Shown: positions 7,821 to 14,243 of the stretch, piece by piece
Numbering within the stretch: position 1 is the first letter of the stretch
Layout of the letters: the number at the start of each line of letters is the position of its first letter
DNA from: Anaerolineae bacterium
GTDB lineage: Bacteria; Chloroflexota; Anaerolineae; Anaerolineales; Villigracilaceae
Reading direction: 5' to 3'
Assembly (NCBI GenBank): GCA_017303735.1
Contig: JAFLCF010000070.1
Coordinates: 1-20,251, forward strand
DNA length: 20,251 nucleotides
Notes under the pieces: generated by a model
The model's database searches: none
What the model saw: the letters and a program-made list of their open reading frames with translations, nothing else
What the model was told of the DNA's origin: nothing
Translations under genes and position numbers: made by a program

Positions 7821-7881
7821 AGGTTGAAAGTTGAAGGTTACAGGTTGAAGAACTTTCAACATTCAACCTTGAACCTTCAAC
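7821..7881. repeat. Inverted heptamer arrays between aroH and the DAHP synthase gene
   Basis: Units AGGTTGA, AAGTTGA, AGGTTAC, AGGTTGA (7821-7848) face ATTCAAC, CTTGAAC, CTTCAAC (7861-7881) in opposite orientation. The transcript could fold into a long imperfect hairpin. The element occupies most of the 89-nt intergenic gap. Confidence 0.75.
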
Positions 7882-7885
7882 CGAC

Positions 7886-8257
7886 TTACTGCGCAGCAAC
7901 CAAGTCAGGTCTCAACTTCACTGCATTTCGCAAATAGACATGCTTGATCTCTTTCTGCGGCGTTTCCGTATTCCAATGCACCAGCACACGAATGGCTTTG
8001 GGCAAACTGTCTGGCACAGGAATTTCACGGGCACACATCATCGGCACCATGCTCCATCCCATTTGGCGGGCAGCCTGTGCAGGGAAGGTGGCGGCGAGGT
8101 CATCTGTCACCGTAAAGATGGCGCTGCCAATGTCTTCGGGTCTCATGCTGGCATTCTCTTTCACGATCGCTTCGAGCAGTTCACGCGTTGCCTGCAAGAT
8201 CAAATCTGGGTCGTCCTCTGCGACGGTGGTCGCGCCGCGAATTCCACGCACTGACAT
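7886..8257 (-). CDS. aroH: Chorismate mutase, AroH type
   Basis: The 123-aa protein matches the usual length of the monofunctional AroH family (trimeric, Bacillus subtilis type) and converts chorismate to prephenate. The N-terminal VRGIRGATTV holds the active-site Arg, AIFTVTDDL follows, and MMCAREIPV carries the Cys-Arg-Glu region of the active site. The ATG has AGGAG 8 nt upstream. It is the first structural gene after the attenuator, so the branch enzyme towards Phe and Tyr is controlled together with the common pathway. Confidence 0.95.
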   Translation of the reverse strand: MSVRGIRGATTVAEDDPDLILQATRELLEAIVKENASMRPEDIGSAIFTVTDDLAATFPAQAARQMGWSMVPMMCAREIPVPDSLPKAIRVLVHWNTETPQKEIKHVYLRNAVKLRPDLVAAQ

Positions 8258-8280
8258 AAATTCTTCTCCTATTTCATTTC

Positions 8281-8338
8281 GTAGGGATGACCTTCACGGT
8301 CATCCTTGGTTTTGGGCAGGGGCAAGCCCAGCCCGTAC
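8281..8338. repeat. Palindromic two-hairpin repeat, copy 3 (between attenuator and aroH)
   Basis: This is a diverged member of the GTAGGGGC family. GTAGGGATGACC/GGTCATCC forms one hairpin and a GGGC...GCCC stem ending in GTAC forms the other. It lies in the aro leader transcript between the attenuator terminator and the aroH ribosome binding site. Confidence 0.65.
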
Positions 8339-8340
8339 AA

Positions 8341-8377
8341 AAAATAAAAAAGAGCGAGACCGTGTGGTCTCGCTCTT
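8341..8377 (-). terminator. Intrinsic terminator of the aro leader (attenuator)
   Basis: On the minus strand AAGAGCGAGACC, loop ACAC and GGTCTCGCTCTT form a perfect 12-bp stem, followed by a T-rich tract of about 13 nt. It begins 24 nt past the leader peptide stop and precedes aroH. No other minus-strand gene ends here, so it serves to stop leader transcription before the operon. Confidence 0.92.
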
Positions 8378-8461
8378 CTGCATACAGTGTTTGCTGTCTA
8401 CTTAAGCGCCGCCACCGGCAACCGGGCTCCGGAAACCGTAATAAAAGTAAAAGCTAAACCA
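8365..8461 (-). promoter_or_regulatory. Candidate alternative (antiterminator) pairing in the aro leader RNA
   Basis: The Trp7-Phe10 codon region UGGUUUAGCUUUU (8461-8449) can pair with the 5' arm of the terminator AAGAGCGAGACCA (8377-8365) at 12 of 13 positions, counting two G-U pairs and one A-G mismatch. This would exclude the terminator. Pairing was worked out by eye. How ribosome position would switch it is not clear from sequence, since a ribosome stalled early would cover one partner. Confidence 0.4.
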
Positions 8462-8479
8462 ACGGGCAGACTTAAGCAT
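8402..8479 (-). CDS. Aromatic-amino-acid-rich leader peptide of the aro operon
   Basis: This is a 25-codon ORF with start ATG at 8479 and stop TAA at 8404-8402. Residues 1-6 are MLKSAR, 7-16 are WFSFYFYYGF and 17-25 are RSPVAGGGA. One Trp, four Phe and three Tyr fall within ten codons, far above chance. The ATG lies 8 nt after the -10 box, so the mRNA probably starts 0-2 nt before it, and no Shine-Dalgarno is present. The second half is GC-rich and able to fold. Ribosome stalling in the aromatic run when charged Trp, Phe or Tyr tRNA is scarce would control the downstream terminator, as in the pheA and trp leaders of enterobacteria. Function is inferred; the ORF, promoter and terminator are seen directly. 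Confidence 0.9.
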   Translation of the reverse strand: MLKSARWFSFYFYYGFRSPVAGGGA

Positions 8480-8487
8480 TGGGCGCT

Positions 8488-8516
8488 ATTCTATGCCTCT
8501 CACAAAAATGAGTCAA
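8488..8516 (-). promoter_or_regulatory. Sigma-70-type promoter of the aro operon
   Basis: On the minus strand TTGACT (8516-8511) is separated by exactly 17 nt from TAGAAT (8493-8488). The predicted start is at about 8481, two bases before the leader ATG. Both hexamers differ from consensus at one position. Confidence 0.88.
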
Positions 8517-8532
8517 GGGGCAGAATTGCTTT

Positions 8533-8597
8533 GACGATGGACGGTAGACGATTGACCATGAAAACCATTGTCTATTGTCCGTCGTCTATCGTCTGCC
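8533..8597. repeat. Inverted heptamer arrays between the aro and coaBC promoters
   Basis: GACGATG, GACGGTA, GACGATT, GACCATG (8533-8560) are followed by TCTATTG, TCCGTCG, TCTATCG (8571-8591) in the opposite sense, so the block can form an imperfect stem. It separates two divergent promoters. The 360-nt gap 8258-8617 is fully accounted for by the repeat, terminator, leader ORF, promoter, this array and the coaBC -10. Confidence 0.7.
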
Positions 8598-8603
8598 AAA
8601 GAG

Positions 8604-8609
8604 TATAAT
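8604..8609 (+). promoter_or_regulatory. -10 box of coaBC, leaderless arrangement
   Basis: A perfect TATAAT ends 8 nt before the coaBC ATG, putting the transcription start about 2 nt before the start codon. No good -35 is seen at 16-18 nt, and there is no room for a ribosome binding site. Confidence 0.75.
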
Positions 8610-8617
8610 CACCGCGT

Positions 8618-9823
8618 ATGTCCATTCTTTCTGGCAAACACATCCTGCTCGGCGTCACCGGTTCCATCGCCGCATATAAGGCGGCAGACCTGGCATCCAA
8701 ACTCACGCAGGCGGGCGCTCAGGTGGATGTGATCTTAACCAGCGCCGCAGAAAAATTCGTTACCCCGCTTACCTATCAATCCGTCACCGGGCGCAAAGCC
8801 TACACAGACAAAGACCTGTGGGGCGACGAAGCCCATGTAATGCACATCAGCCTTGGCAAAACCGCTGATCTGCTCGTCATTGCTCCCTGCACAGCCGATA
8901 CGATGGCAAAACTCGCGCATGGCATCGCAGATAATCTCCTCACCGTCACTGCCCTCGCGGCGACTTGCCCGATATTGATTGCACCTGCCATGGATGGTGG
9001 GATGTTCGACCACCCCGCCACACAAGCGAACTTACAAACGCTTCAGACTCGCTCGGTGCTGGTTGCTGGACCCGCCGTCGGGCACCTCGCCTCAGGCATG
9101 AAGGGCGTGGGACGTATGCTTGAGCCAATGGACGTTCTCGGGCACATCCGTATAGCGCTTGGCAAAAATGGAAAACTCGCGGGCAAGAAAATCATCGTCA
9201 CTGCCGGTGGGACGCAGGAAGCCATCGACCCGGTGCGTGTCATTACGAATCATTCAAGTGGCAAGCAAGGCTATGCCCTCGCTCAAGCCGCATTGGATGC
9301 TGGCGCTGATGTAACACTCATCACAACCCCAACGGCATTGACTCCGCCTGTGGGTGCGAATGTTGTCAACGTTAAGAGTGTGCAAGGTATGCTGGATGCT
9401 TTGCTCAACGAAAACGCCGATGCACTCATCATGGCAGCCGCTGGTGCAGACTTCCGCCCGGTGAATGTGGCGAAAGATAAGCTCAAAAAACGCGACGGCA
9501 TTCCGCAGATTCAGCTTGAGGCGGCACCAGACATCCTGAAAACGCTGTCAAGCCAGAGCGGAGAAAAGAAGCGTTTCAAGGTCATAGTAGGGTTTGCGGC
9601 GGAGAGTCGCGACCTGTTGGCGAATGCATCCGAAAAGTTGAAATCCAAAGGGTTGGATTTTATTGCTGCGAACGACATCTCTGCAAATGATGCTGGGTTT
9701 GCTGTTGAGACCAACCGTATCACGTTGTTGTTTGCAAATGGAACACAAGAAAATTTGCCGCTCATGAATAAAAGTGAAGCGGCTGAAAAAATCATAGAAC
9801 AGGTTGCGAGGCTGTTGGAATAA
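8618..9823 (+). CDS. coaBC: Bifunctional phosphopantothenoylcysteine decarboxylase / phosphopantothenate-cysteine ligase
   Basis: The 401-aa protein carries out two steps of coenzyme A synthesis. The CoaC half (about 1-185) is an FMN flavoprotein with GVTGSIAAYKA (12-22), catalytic H76 in HISL, and PAMDGGMF (123-130). The CoaB half shows VTAGGTQEAIDPVRVITNHSSGKQG (in two parts around 194-218) and the Lys-rich RPVNVAKDKLKK segment. Two positions differ from the E. coli enzyme: the PxMN motif has Asp (D126) for Asn, and the flap GHLASGMKGVGRM has Ser (S159) where E. coli has the catalytic Cys. Variation at the flap position is known in some lineages. The start is set by the TATAAT 8 nt upstream. 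A phosphoesterase gene follows after one base. Confidence 0.95.
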   Translation: MSILSGKHILLGVTGSIAAYKAADLASKLTQAGAQVDVILTSAAEKFVTPLTYQSVTGRKAYTDKDLWGDEAHVMHISLGKTADLLVIAPCTADTMAKLAHGIADNLLTVTALAATCPILIAPAMDGGMFDHPATQANLQTLQTRSVLVAGPAVGHLASGMKGVGRMLEPMDVLGHIRIALGKNGKLAGKKIIVTAGGTQEAIDPVRVITNHSSGKQGYALAQAALDAGADVTLITTPTALTPPVGANVVNVKSVQGMLDALLNENADALIMAAAGADFRPVNVAKDKLKKRDGIPQIQLEAAPDILKTLSSQSGEKKRFKVIVGFAAESRDLLANASEKLKSKGLDFIAANDISANDAGFAVETNRITLLFANGTQENLPLMNKSEAAEKIIEQVARLLE

Positions 9824-9824
9824 T

Positions 9825-10556
9825 ATGCGTATTTTGGTGATGTCTGATATTCATGCGAATTACACCGCGCTTGAGGCGGTGCTGAAAGATGCCGGAGAAG
9901 TAGATGAAACCTGGTGCCTTGGCGATCTGGTAGGGTATGGACCCGACCCGAACGCTGTGGTGGAGGAAGTTCTTGAGATTAAAAACCTAACCTGTTTGAT
10001 GGGCAATCATGATGTAGGCGTTATCGGCAGGATGTCGCTTGAAACTTTTAACGGTGATGCTAAACGTTCACTTCAATATCATGAGAAGGTGCTTTCTGCC
10101 AGCAATCGAGATTTCATCAAAACCTTGCCTTCCAAAACGAAGGTACGTGGAGATGCGACGATGGCGCATGGCAGTCCGCGTGACCCGTTGTGGGAATATA
10201 TTTTGAATGGTACTACTGCTAGCCTGAATTTTGATCACTTTGATACGCCTTGGTGCTTTGTGGGGCATACCCATATTCAAAGTGTTTTTGCATTGAACCC
10301 CGAGAATGGGCGAGTCAGCGTCTCGCAGACTGCACCGAATGTGACGATTTCGCTGCAACCTAGGCTGATTCTGAACCCTGGCTCGGTCGGTCAACCGCGA
10401 GATCGTGACCCGCGCGCTGCGTATGCCATTTACGACACTGAAGCGCGCACATGGACGCCGAAACGGGTGATGTACAACATTGCCGAAGTGCAGGAGCGCA
10501 TCCGCGCGGCGGGGTTGCCCGAGAAACATGCGGTTAGGATTGGCGAAGGTTGGTAG
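9825..10556 (+). CDS. YfcE/MJ0936-type metallophosphoesterase
   Basis: The 243-aa protein has the dinuclear-metal phosphoesterase signature in order: SDIH (7-10, ligands D8 and H10), GDLVGYGPDP (33-42, D34), GNHD (60-63), AHGSP, and VGHTHIQ near the middle, then NPGSVGQPRD. Proteins of this fold cleave phosphodiesters or phosphomonoesters, and the physiological substrate cannot be read from sequence. It starts one base after coaBC, so the two are co-transcribed. The upstream in-frame ATG at 9804 lies inside coaBC and was not chosen. A terminator follows. Confidence 0.9.
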   Translation: MRILVMSDIHANYTALEAVLKDAGEVDETWCLGDLVGYGPDPNAVVEEVLEIKNLTCLMGNHDVGVIGRMSLETFNGDAKRSLQYHEKVLSASNRDFIKTLPSKTKVRGDATMAHGSPRDPLWEYILNGTTASLNFDHFDTPWCFVGHTHIQSVFALNPENGRVSVSQTAPNVTISLQPRLILNPGSVGQPRDRDPRAAYAIYDTEARTWTPKRVMYNIAEVQERIRAAGLPEKHAVRIGEGW

Positions 10557-10570
10557 GCAGTCCTCCTACA

Positions 10571-10606
10571 AAAGTCCTCCTTGAAGAACGGGAGGGCTTT
10601 TTCTTT
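10571..10606 (+). terminator. Intrinsic terminator after the coaBC-phosphoesterase unit
   Basis: AAAGTCCTCC and GGAGGGCTTT form a 10-bp stem (one G-U pair) around a 10-nt loop, followed by TTCTTT. Confidence 0.8.
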
Positions 10607-10702
10607 GGCGAAGGTTGTACAATATGAAAGGGAACAAATCTTTATCAATGACCGTCCTTTTGGTAGAGAAATTACCAAAGGAATAAAAGGAGAATGAAGA
10701 AA

Positions 10703-11677
10703 ATGAAACGCCTCTTGCCCTATAGTCTTATCCTTATCGCTTCCATCTTGTTGGGAGCCTGTGGCGCCGCACGCATGTCGGATGGTTACGGGGGAGCCCC
10801 GGCTGTCGAGGAACCTGCTGCCGTAGAACCTTCGTATGATGCCGCCCCTGCACCGACCTATATGGCAGAAGAAAGCGCTGCCATGGCGCCCGACACTGCC
10901 AACAGCGGAGGTGGAGACGCCTCTGCTGCTCAGGTTCAGCGGTTGGTGATTCAAAACGCTGACCTTGCTGTTGTCGTTTCAGATGTGGAACTTCGCATGA
11001 AGGAGATCCAGGAAATGGCAGCGGACATGGGTGGGTTTGTGGTGTCGTCTAATTTGTATCAAGGGTATACCAGTGATTACACACCTGTCCCTGAAGCGAG
11101 CCTGACCATCCGCGTGCCCGCTGAACGGTTGGATGAAGCGCTTGAGCTCATCAAGAAGGATGCGGTTGAAGTGCAAAGCGAGAACCGCTCCGGTACCGAT
11201 GTCACCGCCGAGTATGTAGATTTGAAATCTCGTTTGAAGACCTATGAAGCCGCTGAAAAAGAATTGACCGAACTCATGGAAAATTCTCAGAATGCAGAAG
11301 AGGTTGTCAATATCTTCAATCAGTTGATGTATTATCGTGAGCAGATCGAGCTGGTGAAGGGACAGATCAAGTATTATGAAGAAGCTGCCGCCCTTTCTGC
11401 CATCAGCATTCGTTTGATCGCTGAAGAGACCATCAAACCGATCGAAATTGGCGGATGGGAACCGCAAGGTGTGGCGCGCGATGCCATTCAAGACCTCATT
11501 CGTTTCTGGCAGGACTTTGTAGACTTCCTGATCTACTTCTTCCTCAACACCCTGCCAGTGCTGGTGACCATCGCCATTCCGTTCTACCTCGCATTCCTGG
11601 TCTTGCGTTGGATATTCCGCAAGCTGCGCGGCAACAAGAAGAAGGTTGAACCGCAGAGCACTGAAGAAAAGAAGTAA
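10703..11677 (+). CDS. DUF4349 lipoprotein with C-terminal membrane helix
   Basis: The 324-aa protein has a signal sequence MKRLLPYSLILIASILLGAC whose lipobox LGAC places the lipidated Cys at 20. A low-complexity Ala/Pro/Glu linker follows to about 80. The DUF4349 domain begins at QRLVIQNADLAVVV and contains TIRVPAERLDEAL, SENRSGTDVTAEYVDL and a coiled-coil segment (LKSRLKTYEAAEKELTELME and beyond). Near the C-terminus is a hydrophobic helix (LPVLVTIAIPFYLAFLVLRW) and then a basic tail. The start at 10703 is preferred because AAGGAG ends 10 nt before it, while the ATG at 10694 is only one base away from it. The biological role of DUF4349 is not known; this is an envelope protein exposed outside the membrane. 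Confidence 0.88.
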   Translation: MKRLLPYSLILIASILLGACGAARMSDGYGGAPAVEEPAAVEPSYDAAPAPTYMAEESAAMAPDTANSGGGDASAAQVQRLVIQNADLAVVVSDVELRMKEIQEMAADMGGFVVSSNLYQGYTSDYTPVPEASLTIRVPAERLDEALELIKKDAVEVQSENRSGTDVTAEYVDLKSRLKTYEAAEKELTELMENSQNAEEVVNIFNQLMYYREQIELVKGQIKYYEEAAALSAISIRLIAEETIKPIEIGGWEPQGVARDAIQDLIRFWQDFVDFLIYFFLNTLPVLVTIAIPFYLAFLVLRWIFRKLRGNKKKVEPQSTEEKK

Positions 11678-11707
11678 AGAGTAATAAGTGAATAGTAAAT
11701 AGTGAAT
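11673..11707. repeat. Heptamer array after the DUF4349 gene
   Basis: Five units lie on the plus strand: AGTAAAG, AGTAATA, AGTGAAT, AGTAAAT, AGTGAAT. Read along the gene direction this orientation contains several stop codons, including the gene's own TAA at 11675-11677, unlike the arrays in coding regions. Confidence 0.8.
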
Positions 11708-11710
11708 AGG

Positions 11711-11745
11711 AGAGGATGGTGCGAAGAGCGCCATCCTCTTTTGTT
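11711..11745 (+). terminator. Intrinsic terminator after the DUF4349 gene
   Basis: AGAGGATGG (11711-11719) pairs with CCATCCTCT (11731-11739), extended by three inner pairs to 12 bp, then TTTTGTT. Its tail runs directly into the rsmG -10 box. Confidence 0.85.
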
Positions 11746-11746
11746 A

Positions 11747-11752
11747 TATAAT
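11747..11752 (+). promoter_or_regulatory. -10 box of rsmG, leaderless arrangement
   Basis: A perfect TATAAT ends 8 nt before the rsmG ATG, the same geometry as coaBC. The -35 region would fall inside the preceding terminator stem, and no convincing hexamer is seen. Confidence 0.7.
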
Positions 11753-11760
11753 CCCTTTAT

Positions 11761-12471
11761 ATGGACTCTCTCATTCAAGATGTGAAAACGCTTTTCAATG
11801 TTCATCTGACGGCGCGGCAGGTGGTAGCGCTGGTCAACTATGAAAAAGAACTACTCGATTGGAATCAAAAGTTCAACCTGACCGCCATCCGGGATGTGGA
11901 GTCGATCCGCACCAAACATTTTTTGGATTCATATTCCTGTGTTCAGGCGTGGAAAGCCAATCCGCCGCATCGCCTCGTGGACGTGGGTACGGGGGCGGGA
12001 TTTCCCGGCATTCCACTCAAGATCATCTATCCAACCATGCATGTCACACTGGTCGAGTCAGTGGGCAAGAAAGCCATGTTCTGCCAGCATCTGGTTCAAA
12101 CGCTGGGGTTGGAAAATATTGAGATCATCCACTCGCGTGCCGAGGATGTGGGACAGAACCCCGCGCATCGCGAGTCGTATGATTGGGCTGTGGCGCGTGC
12201 CGTGGCAAACCTCAACATCCTGAGCGAATACCTGCTGCCACTCGTCAAATTGGGTGGGACGATGCTCGCTCAAAAAGGTGAAAGCGGACCTGCCGAAGCT
12301 CAAGCAGCAGAAAAGGCGATGAAGTTATTAGGTGGAAAATTGAAGCAATTGATCCCCGTTAACTTGCCCGGTGTGGCAGATGACCGCTATCTCGTCTTGG
12401 TGGATAAAGTTGCTGCGACACCACCGAAGTATCCGCGCAAGGCGGGGATACCGATGAAAACGCCGCTATAA
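11761..12471 (+). CDS. rsmG: 16S rRNA (guanine-527-N7) methyltransferase RsmG
   Basis: The 236-aa SAM-dependent enzyme methylates G527 of 16S rRNA (E. coli numbering). The N-terminal helix region contains WNQKFNLTAIRD (34-45) and KHFLDS (52-57). The SAM-binding motif is LVDVGTGAGFPGIPL (72-86), with LVESVGKKAMF after it and WAVARAVANLN for motif IV. The C-terminal PKYPRKAGIPMKTPL is the family tail. Length is as expected. It is a single-gene unit with its own promoter, and it converges on recN with a shared terminator. Confidence 0.96.
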   Translation: MDSLIQDVKTLFNVHLTARQVVALVNYEKELLDWNQKFNLTAIRDVESIRTKHFLDSYSCVQAWKANPPHRLVDVGTGAGFPGIPLKIIYPTMHVTLVESVGKKAMFCQHLVQTLGLENIEIIHSRAEDVGQNPAHRESYDWAVARAVANLNILSEYLLPLVKLGGTMLAQKGESGPAEAQAAEKAMKLLGGKLKQLIPVNLPGVADDRYLVLVDKVAATPPKYPRKAGIPMKTPL

Positions 12472-12472
12472 A

Positions 12473-12502
12473 AAATAACCGCCATTGGCGGTCATTTTTT
12501 TA
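12473..12502. terminator. Bidirectional intrinsic terminator between rsmG and recN
   Basis: ACCGCC (12478-12483) and GGCGGT (12487-12492) form a tight hairpin with an A-run on the left and a T-run on the right, so it can act for both converging genes. Confidence 0.85.
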
Positions 12503-12503
12503 T

Positions 12504-14240
12504 TTACGATTTGCCTTCTTTCACCATTTGTCTTGCTGTCTGCAAAAGTTCATGTGCAGAGCGTAGAGTGCCTTCGCCTACTTCGCCGAGCATTTGCGAA
12601 AGTTCCAACAGGCGCGGCTCGCCTTCGAGCGGCTCGACGCGGGTGAGGGTGCGTCCTTTGTCCACCAGTTTTTGCACCTGATAATGCTGGTCGCCAAAGA
12701 CAGCAAGCTGGGGGAGATGGGTTACGCAGAACACTTGATGACTGCGCGAGAGATTCCAAAGTTTGTGCCCCACCACCATACCGACACGTCCGCCAATGCC
12801 TTGATCGATTTCGTCAAAGATGAGTGAGGGCACTTCATCGGCGCGTGCCATGACGTTCTTCAAACCAAGCATCAGGCGCGAGGTTTCACCACCTGAGGCA
12901 ACCTTTGCCAGCGGCTTGAGCCCTTCGCCGGGGTTCGGGGCGACGAGAAATTCCACGCGGTCGATTCCGTTTTGGTCGAAGGCGAGGCGGGTTCCATCCG
13001 CGAGAGGGATGCCGTTCGGGTCGGGCTTGGTTTGGAAGTCCACGCCGAATTGAGCCGATGCCATGCGCAGATCATCGAGTTCGAGTTCGATGCCTTTGCC
13101 CATGGTCTCTGCCGCAGACTTGCGTTTCTCTGAAAGCGTTGCAGCTTGTTTGGAAAGTTTCTCGAGCAGCTTGGCTTCCTGCATTTCGAGTTCGGCAATG
13201 CGGTCTGCTGCGCCGGTGATGGTTTCCAATTGCTTTTTGGATTCGTTGCCATAGGCGATCACCGCCGGAACACTGCCGCCGTATTTGCGGCTCAACGAAT
13301 GGATCAGGTCGAGCCGTTCTTCCACTTCATCCAACCGCTTGGGGTTGAATTCGATCTCTTCCAGATAGCCGCGCAGATCGTGGACGATATCTGAAAGCGT
13401 ATCGAGCATTACCTCGGCTTGGTTCGAAAGTTCTGACTGACCCGAATCGATCTTTGCCAGAGCCGCCAATGCCTGCGCCGCCTGCCCGATCAAGTCAGTG
13501 GCGGCAGGCGTTTCGGGTGAACCTTCTTCGAGAATGGCAAGCGCTTCTTGCGCGTTCTGCGCCAAAGACTCGGCATTAGCAAGCCGGTCGCGTTCTTTGC
13601 GCAATTCTTCATCTTCGCCCACTTTCAACCGCGCGTCTTCGATCTCTTCCACTTGATAGGTGAGCATTTCGATGCGTCGGTCGGCATCTGCCTGGGCTTT
13701 GCGCAGGTCGGTGAGTTCGCGGCGCAGGTTCAACAAGGAATGATAAGTCTGGCGGTAGTCGTTCAACGGTTTGGAGACATCTGCATAACGGTCGAGCAAA
13801 CCTGAATGGGCACGTGGGTCAAGCAGGGAGAGATGCTCCGCCTGCCCGTGAATATCGATCAGCAATGCGCCGAGTTCCTTTAGCAAGCCCACGTTCACCG
13901 TGCGCCCGTTGATGCGCGCCACACTGCGTCCTTCACGTCGGACTTCACGCATGAGCACCACATAATCGGGATCGTCCATCAACTCTTCGCGTTTGAGGAC
14001 TTCATGCACCGCCTCACGCTCTGGACCTTTGAGCTGGAACACGCCCTCAACAAATGCGGCGTCTGAATCGGTGCGCACGAAAGTCGTGTCGGCTTTCCCG
14101 CCGATGAGCATGACCACGGCATCAAGGATGATGGATTTGCCCGCGCCGGTCTCGCCGGTGAGGATGATCAACCCGGGTCCGAAGCGCAGGTCGAGTTTGT
14201 CGATAATGGCAAAATTTTGAATGTGAAGTTCGGTAAGCAT
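12504..14240 (-). CDS. recN: DNA repair ATPase RecN
   Basis: The 578-aa SMC-like protein acts in double-strand break repair. It opens with MLTELHIQNFAIIDKLDLRF. Walker A is GETGAGKS (29-36), and NGRTVNVGLLKELGALLIDIHGQAEHLSL marks the N-terminal lobe. A long coiled-coil pair fills the centre (about 150-380). The C-terminal lobe holds the ABC signature ASGGETSRLMLGLK, Walker B LIFDEIDQGIGG and the H-loop region VTHLPQ. Length is close to the usual size. It is the last gene of the minus-strand operon, 3 nt after the zinc-finger membrane protein gene. Confidence 0.97.
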   Translation of the reverse strand: MLTELHIQNFAIIDKLDLRFGPGLIILTGETGAGKSIILDAVVMLIGGKADTTFVRTDSDAAFVEGVFQLKGPEREAVHEVLKREELMDDPDYVVLMREVRREGRSVARINGRTVNVGLLKELGALLIDIHGQAEHLSLLDPRAHSGLLDRYADVSKPLNDYRQTYHSLLNLRRELTDLRKAQADADRRIEMLTYQVEEIEDARLKVGEDEELRKERDRLANAESLAQNAQEALAILEEGSPETPAATDLIGQAAQALAALAKIDSGQSELSNQAEVMLDTLSDIVHDLRGYLEEIEFNPKRLDEVEERLDLIHSLSRKYGGSVPAVIAYGNESKKQLETITGAADRIAELEMQEAKLLEKLSKQAATLSEKRKSAAETMGKGIELELDDLRMASAQFGVDFQTKPDPNGIPLADGTRLAFDQNGIDRVEFLVAPNPGEGLKPLAKVASGGETSRLMLGLKNVMARADEVPSLIFDEIDQGIGGRVGMVVGHKLWNLSRSHQVFCVTHLPQLAVFGDQHYQVQKLVDKGRTLTRVEPLEGEPRLLELSQMLGEVGEGTLRSAHELLQTARQMVKEGKS

Positions 14241-14243
14241 GGA

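Noticed and set aside
7797..7862. Upstream extension of the second DAHP synthase by 22 codons
   Set aside because: The extra residues are translated heptamer repeat, while the ATG at 7796 has a GGAG at good distance and matches the paralogue's start.
8529..8557. Plus-strand TTGACG and TTGACC as -35 boxes for coaBC
   Set aside because: Neither is within 16-18 nt of the TATAAT at 8604, and no suitable -10 lies at the right distance from them; they are part of the heptamer array.
8387..8608. 73-codon plus-strand open frame across the aro leader
   Set aside because: It runs antisense through the terminator, leader peptide, promoter and heptamer array and has no family resemblance; the minus-strand reading explains the sequence better.
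10979..11734. 251-codon minus-strand frame opposite the DUF4349 gene
   Set aside because: The plus-strand frame has a signal peptide, lipobox, ribosome binding site and domain match; the antisense frame has none and crosses the terminator.
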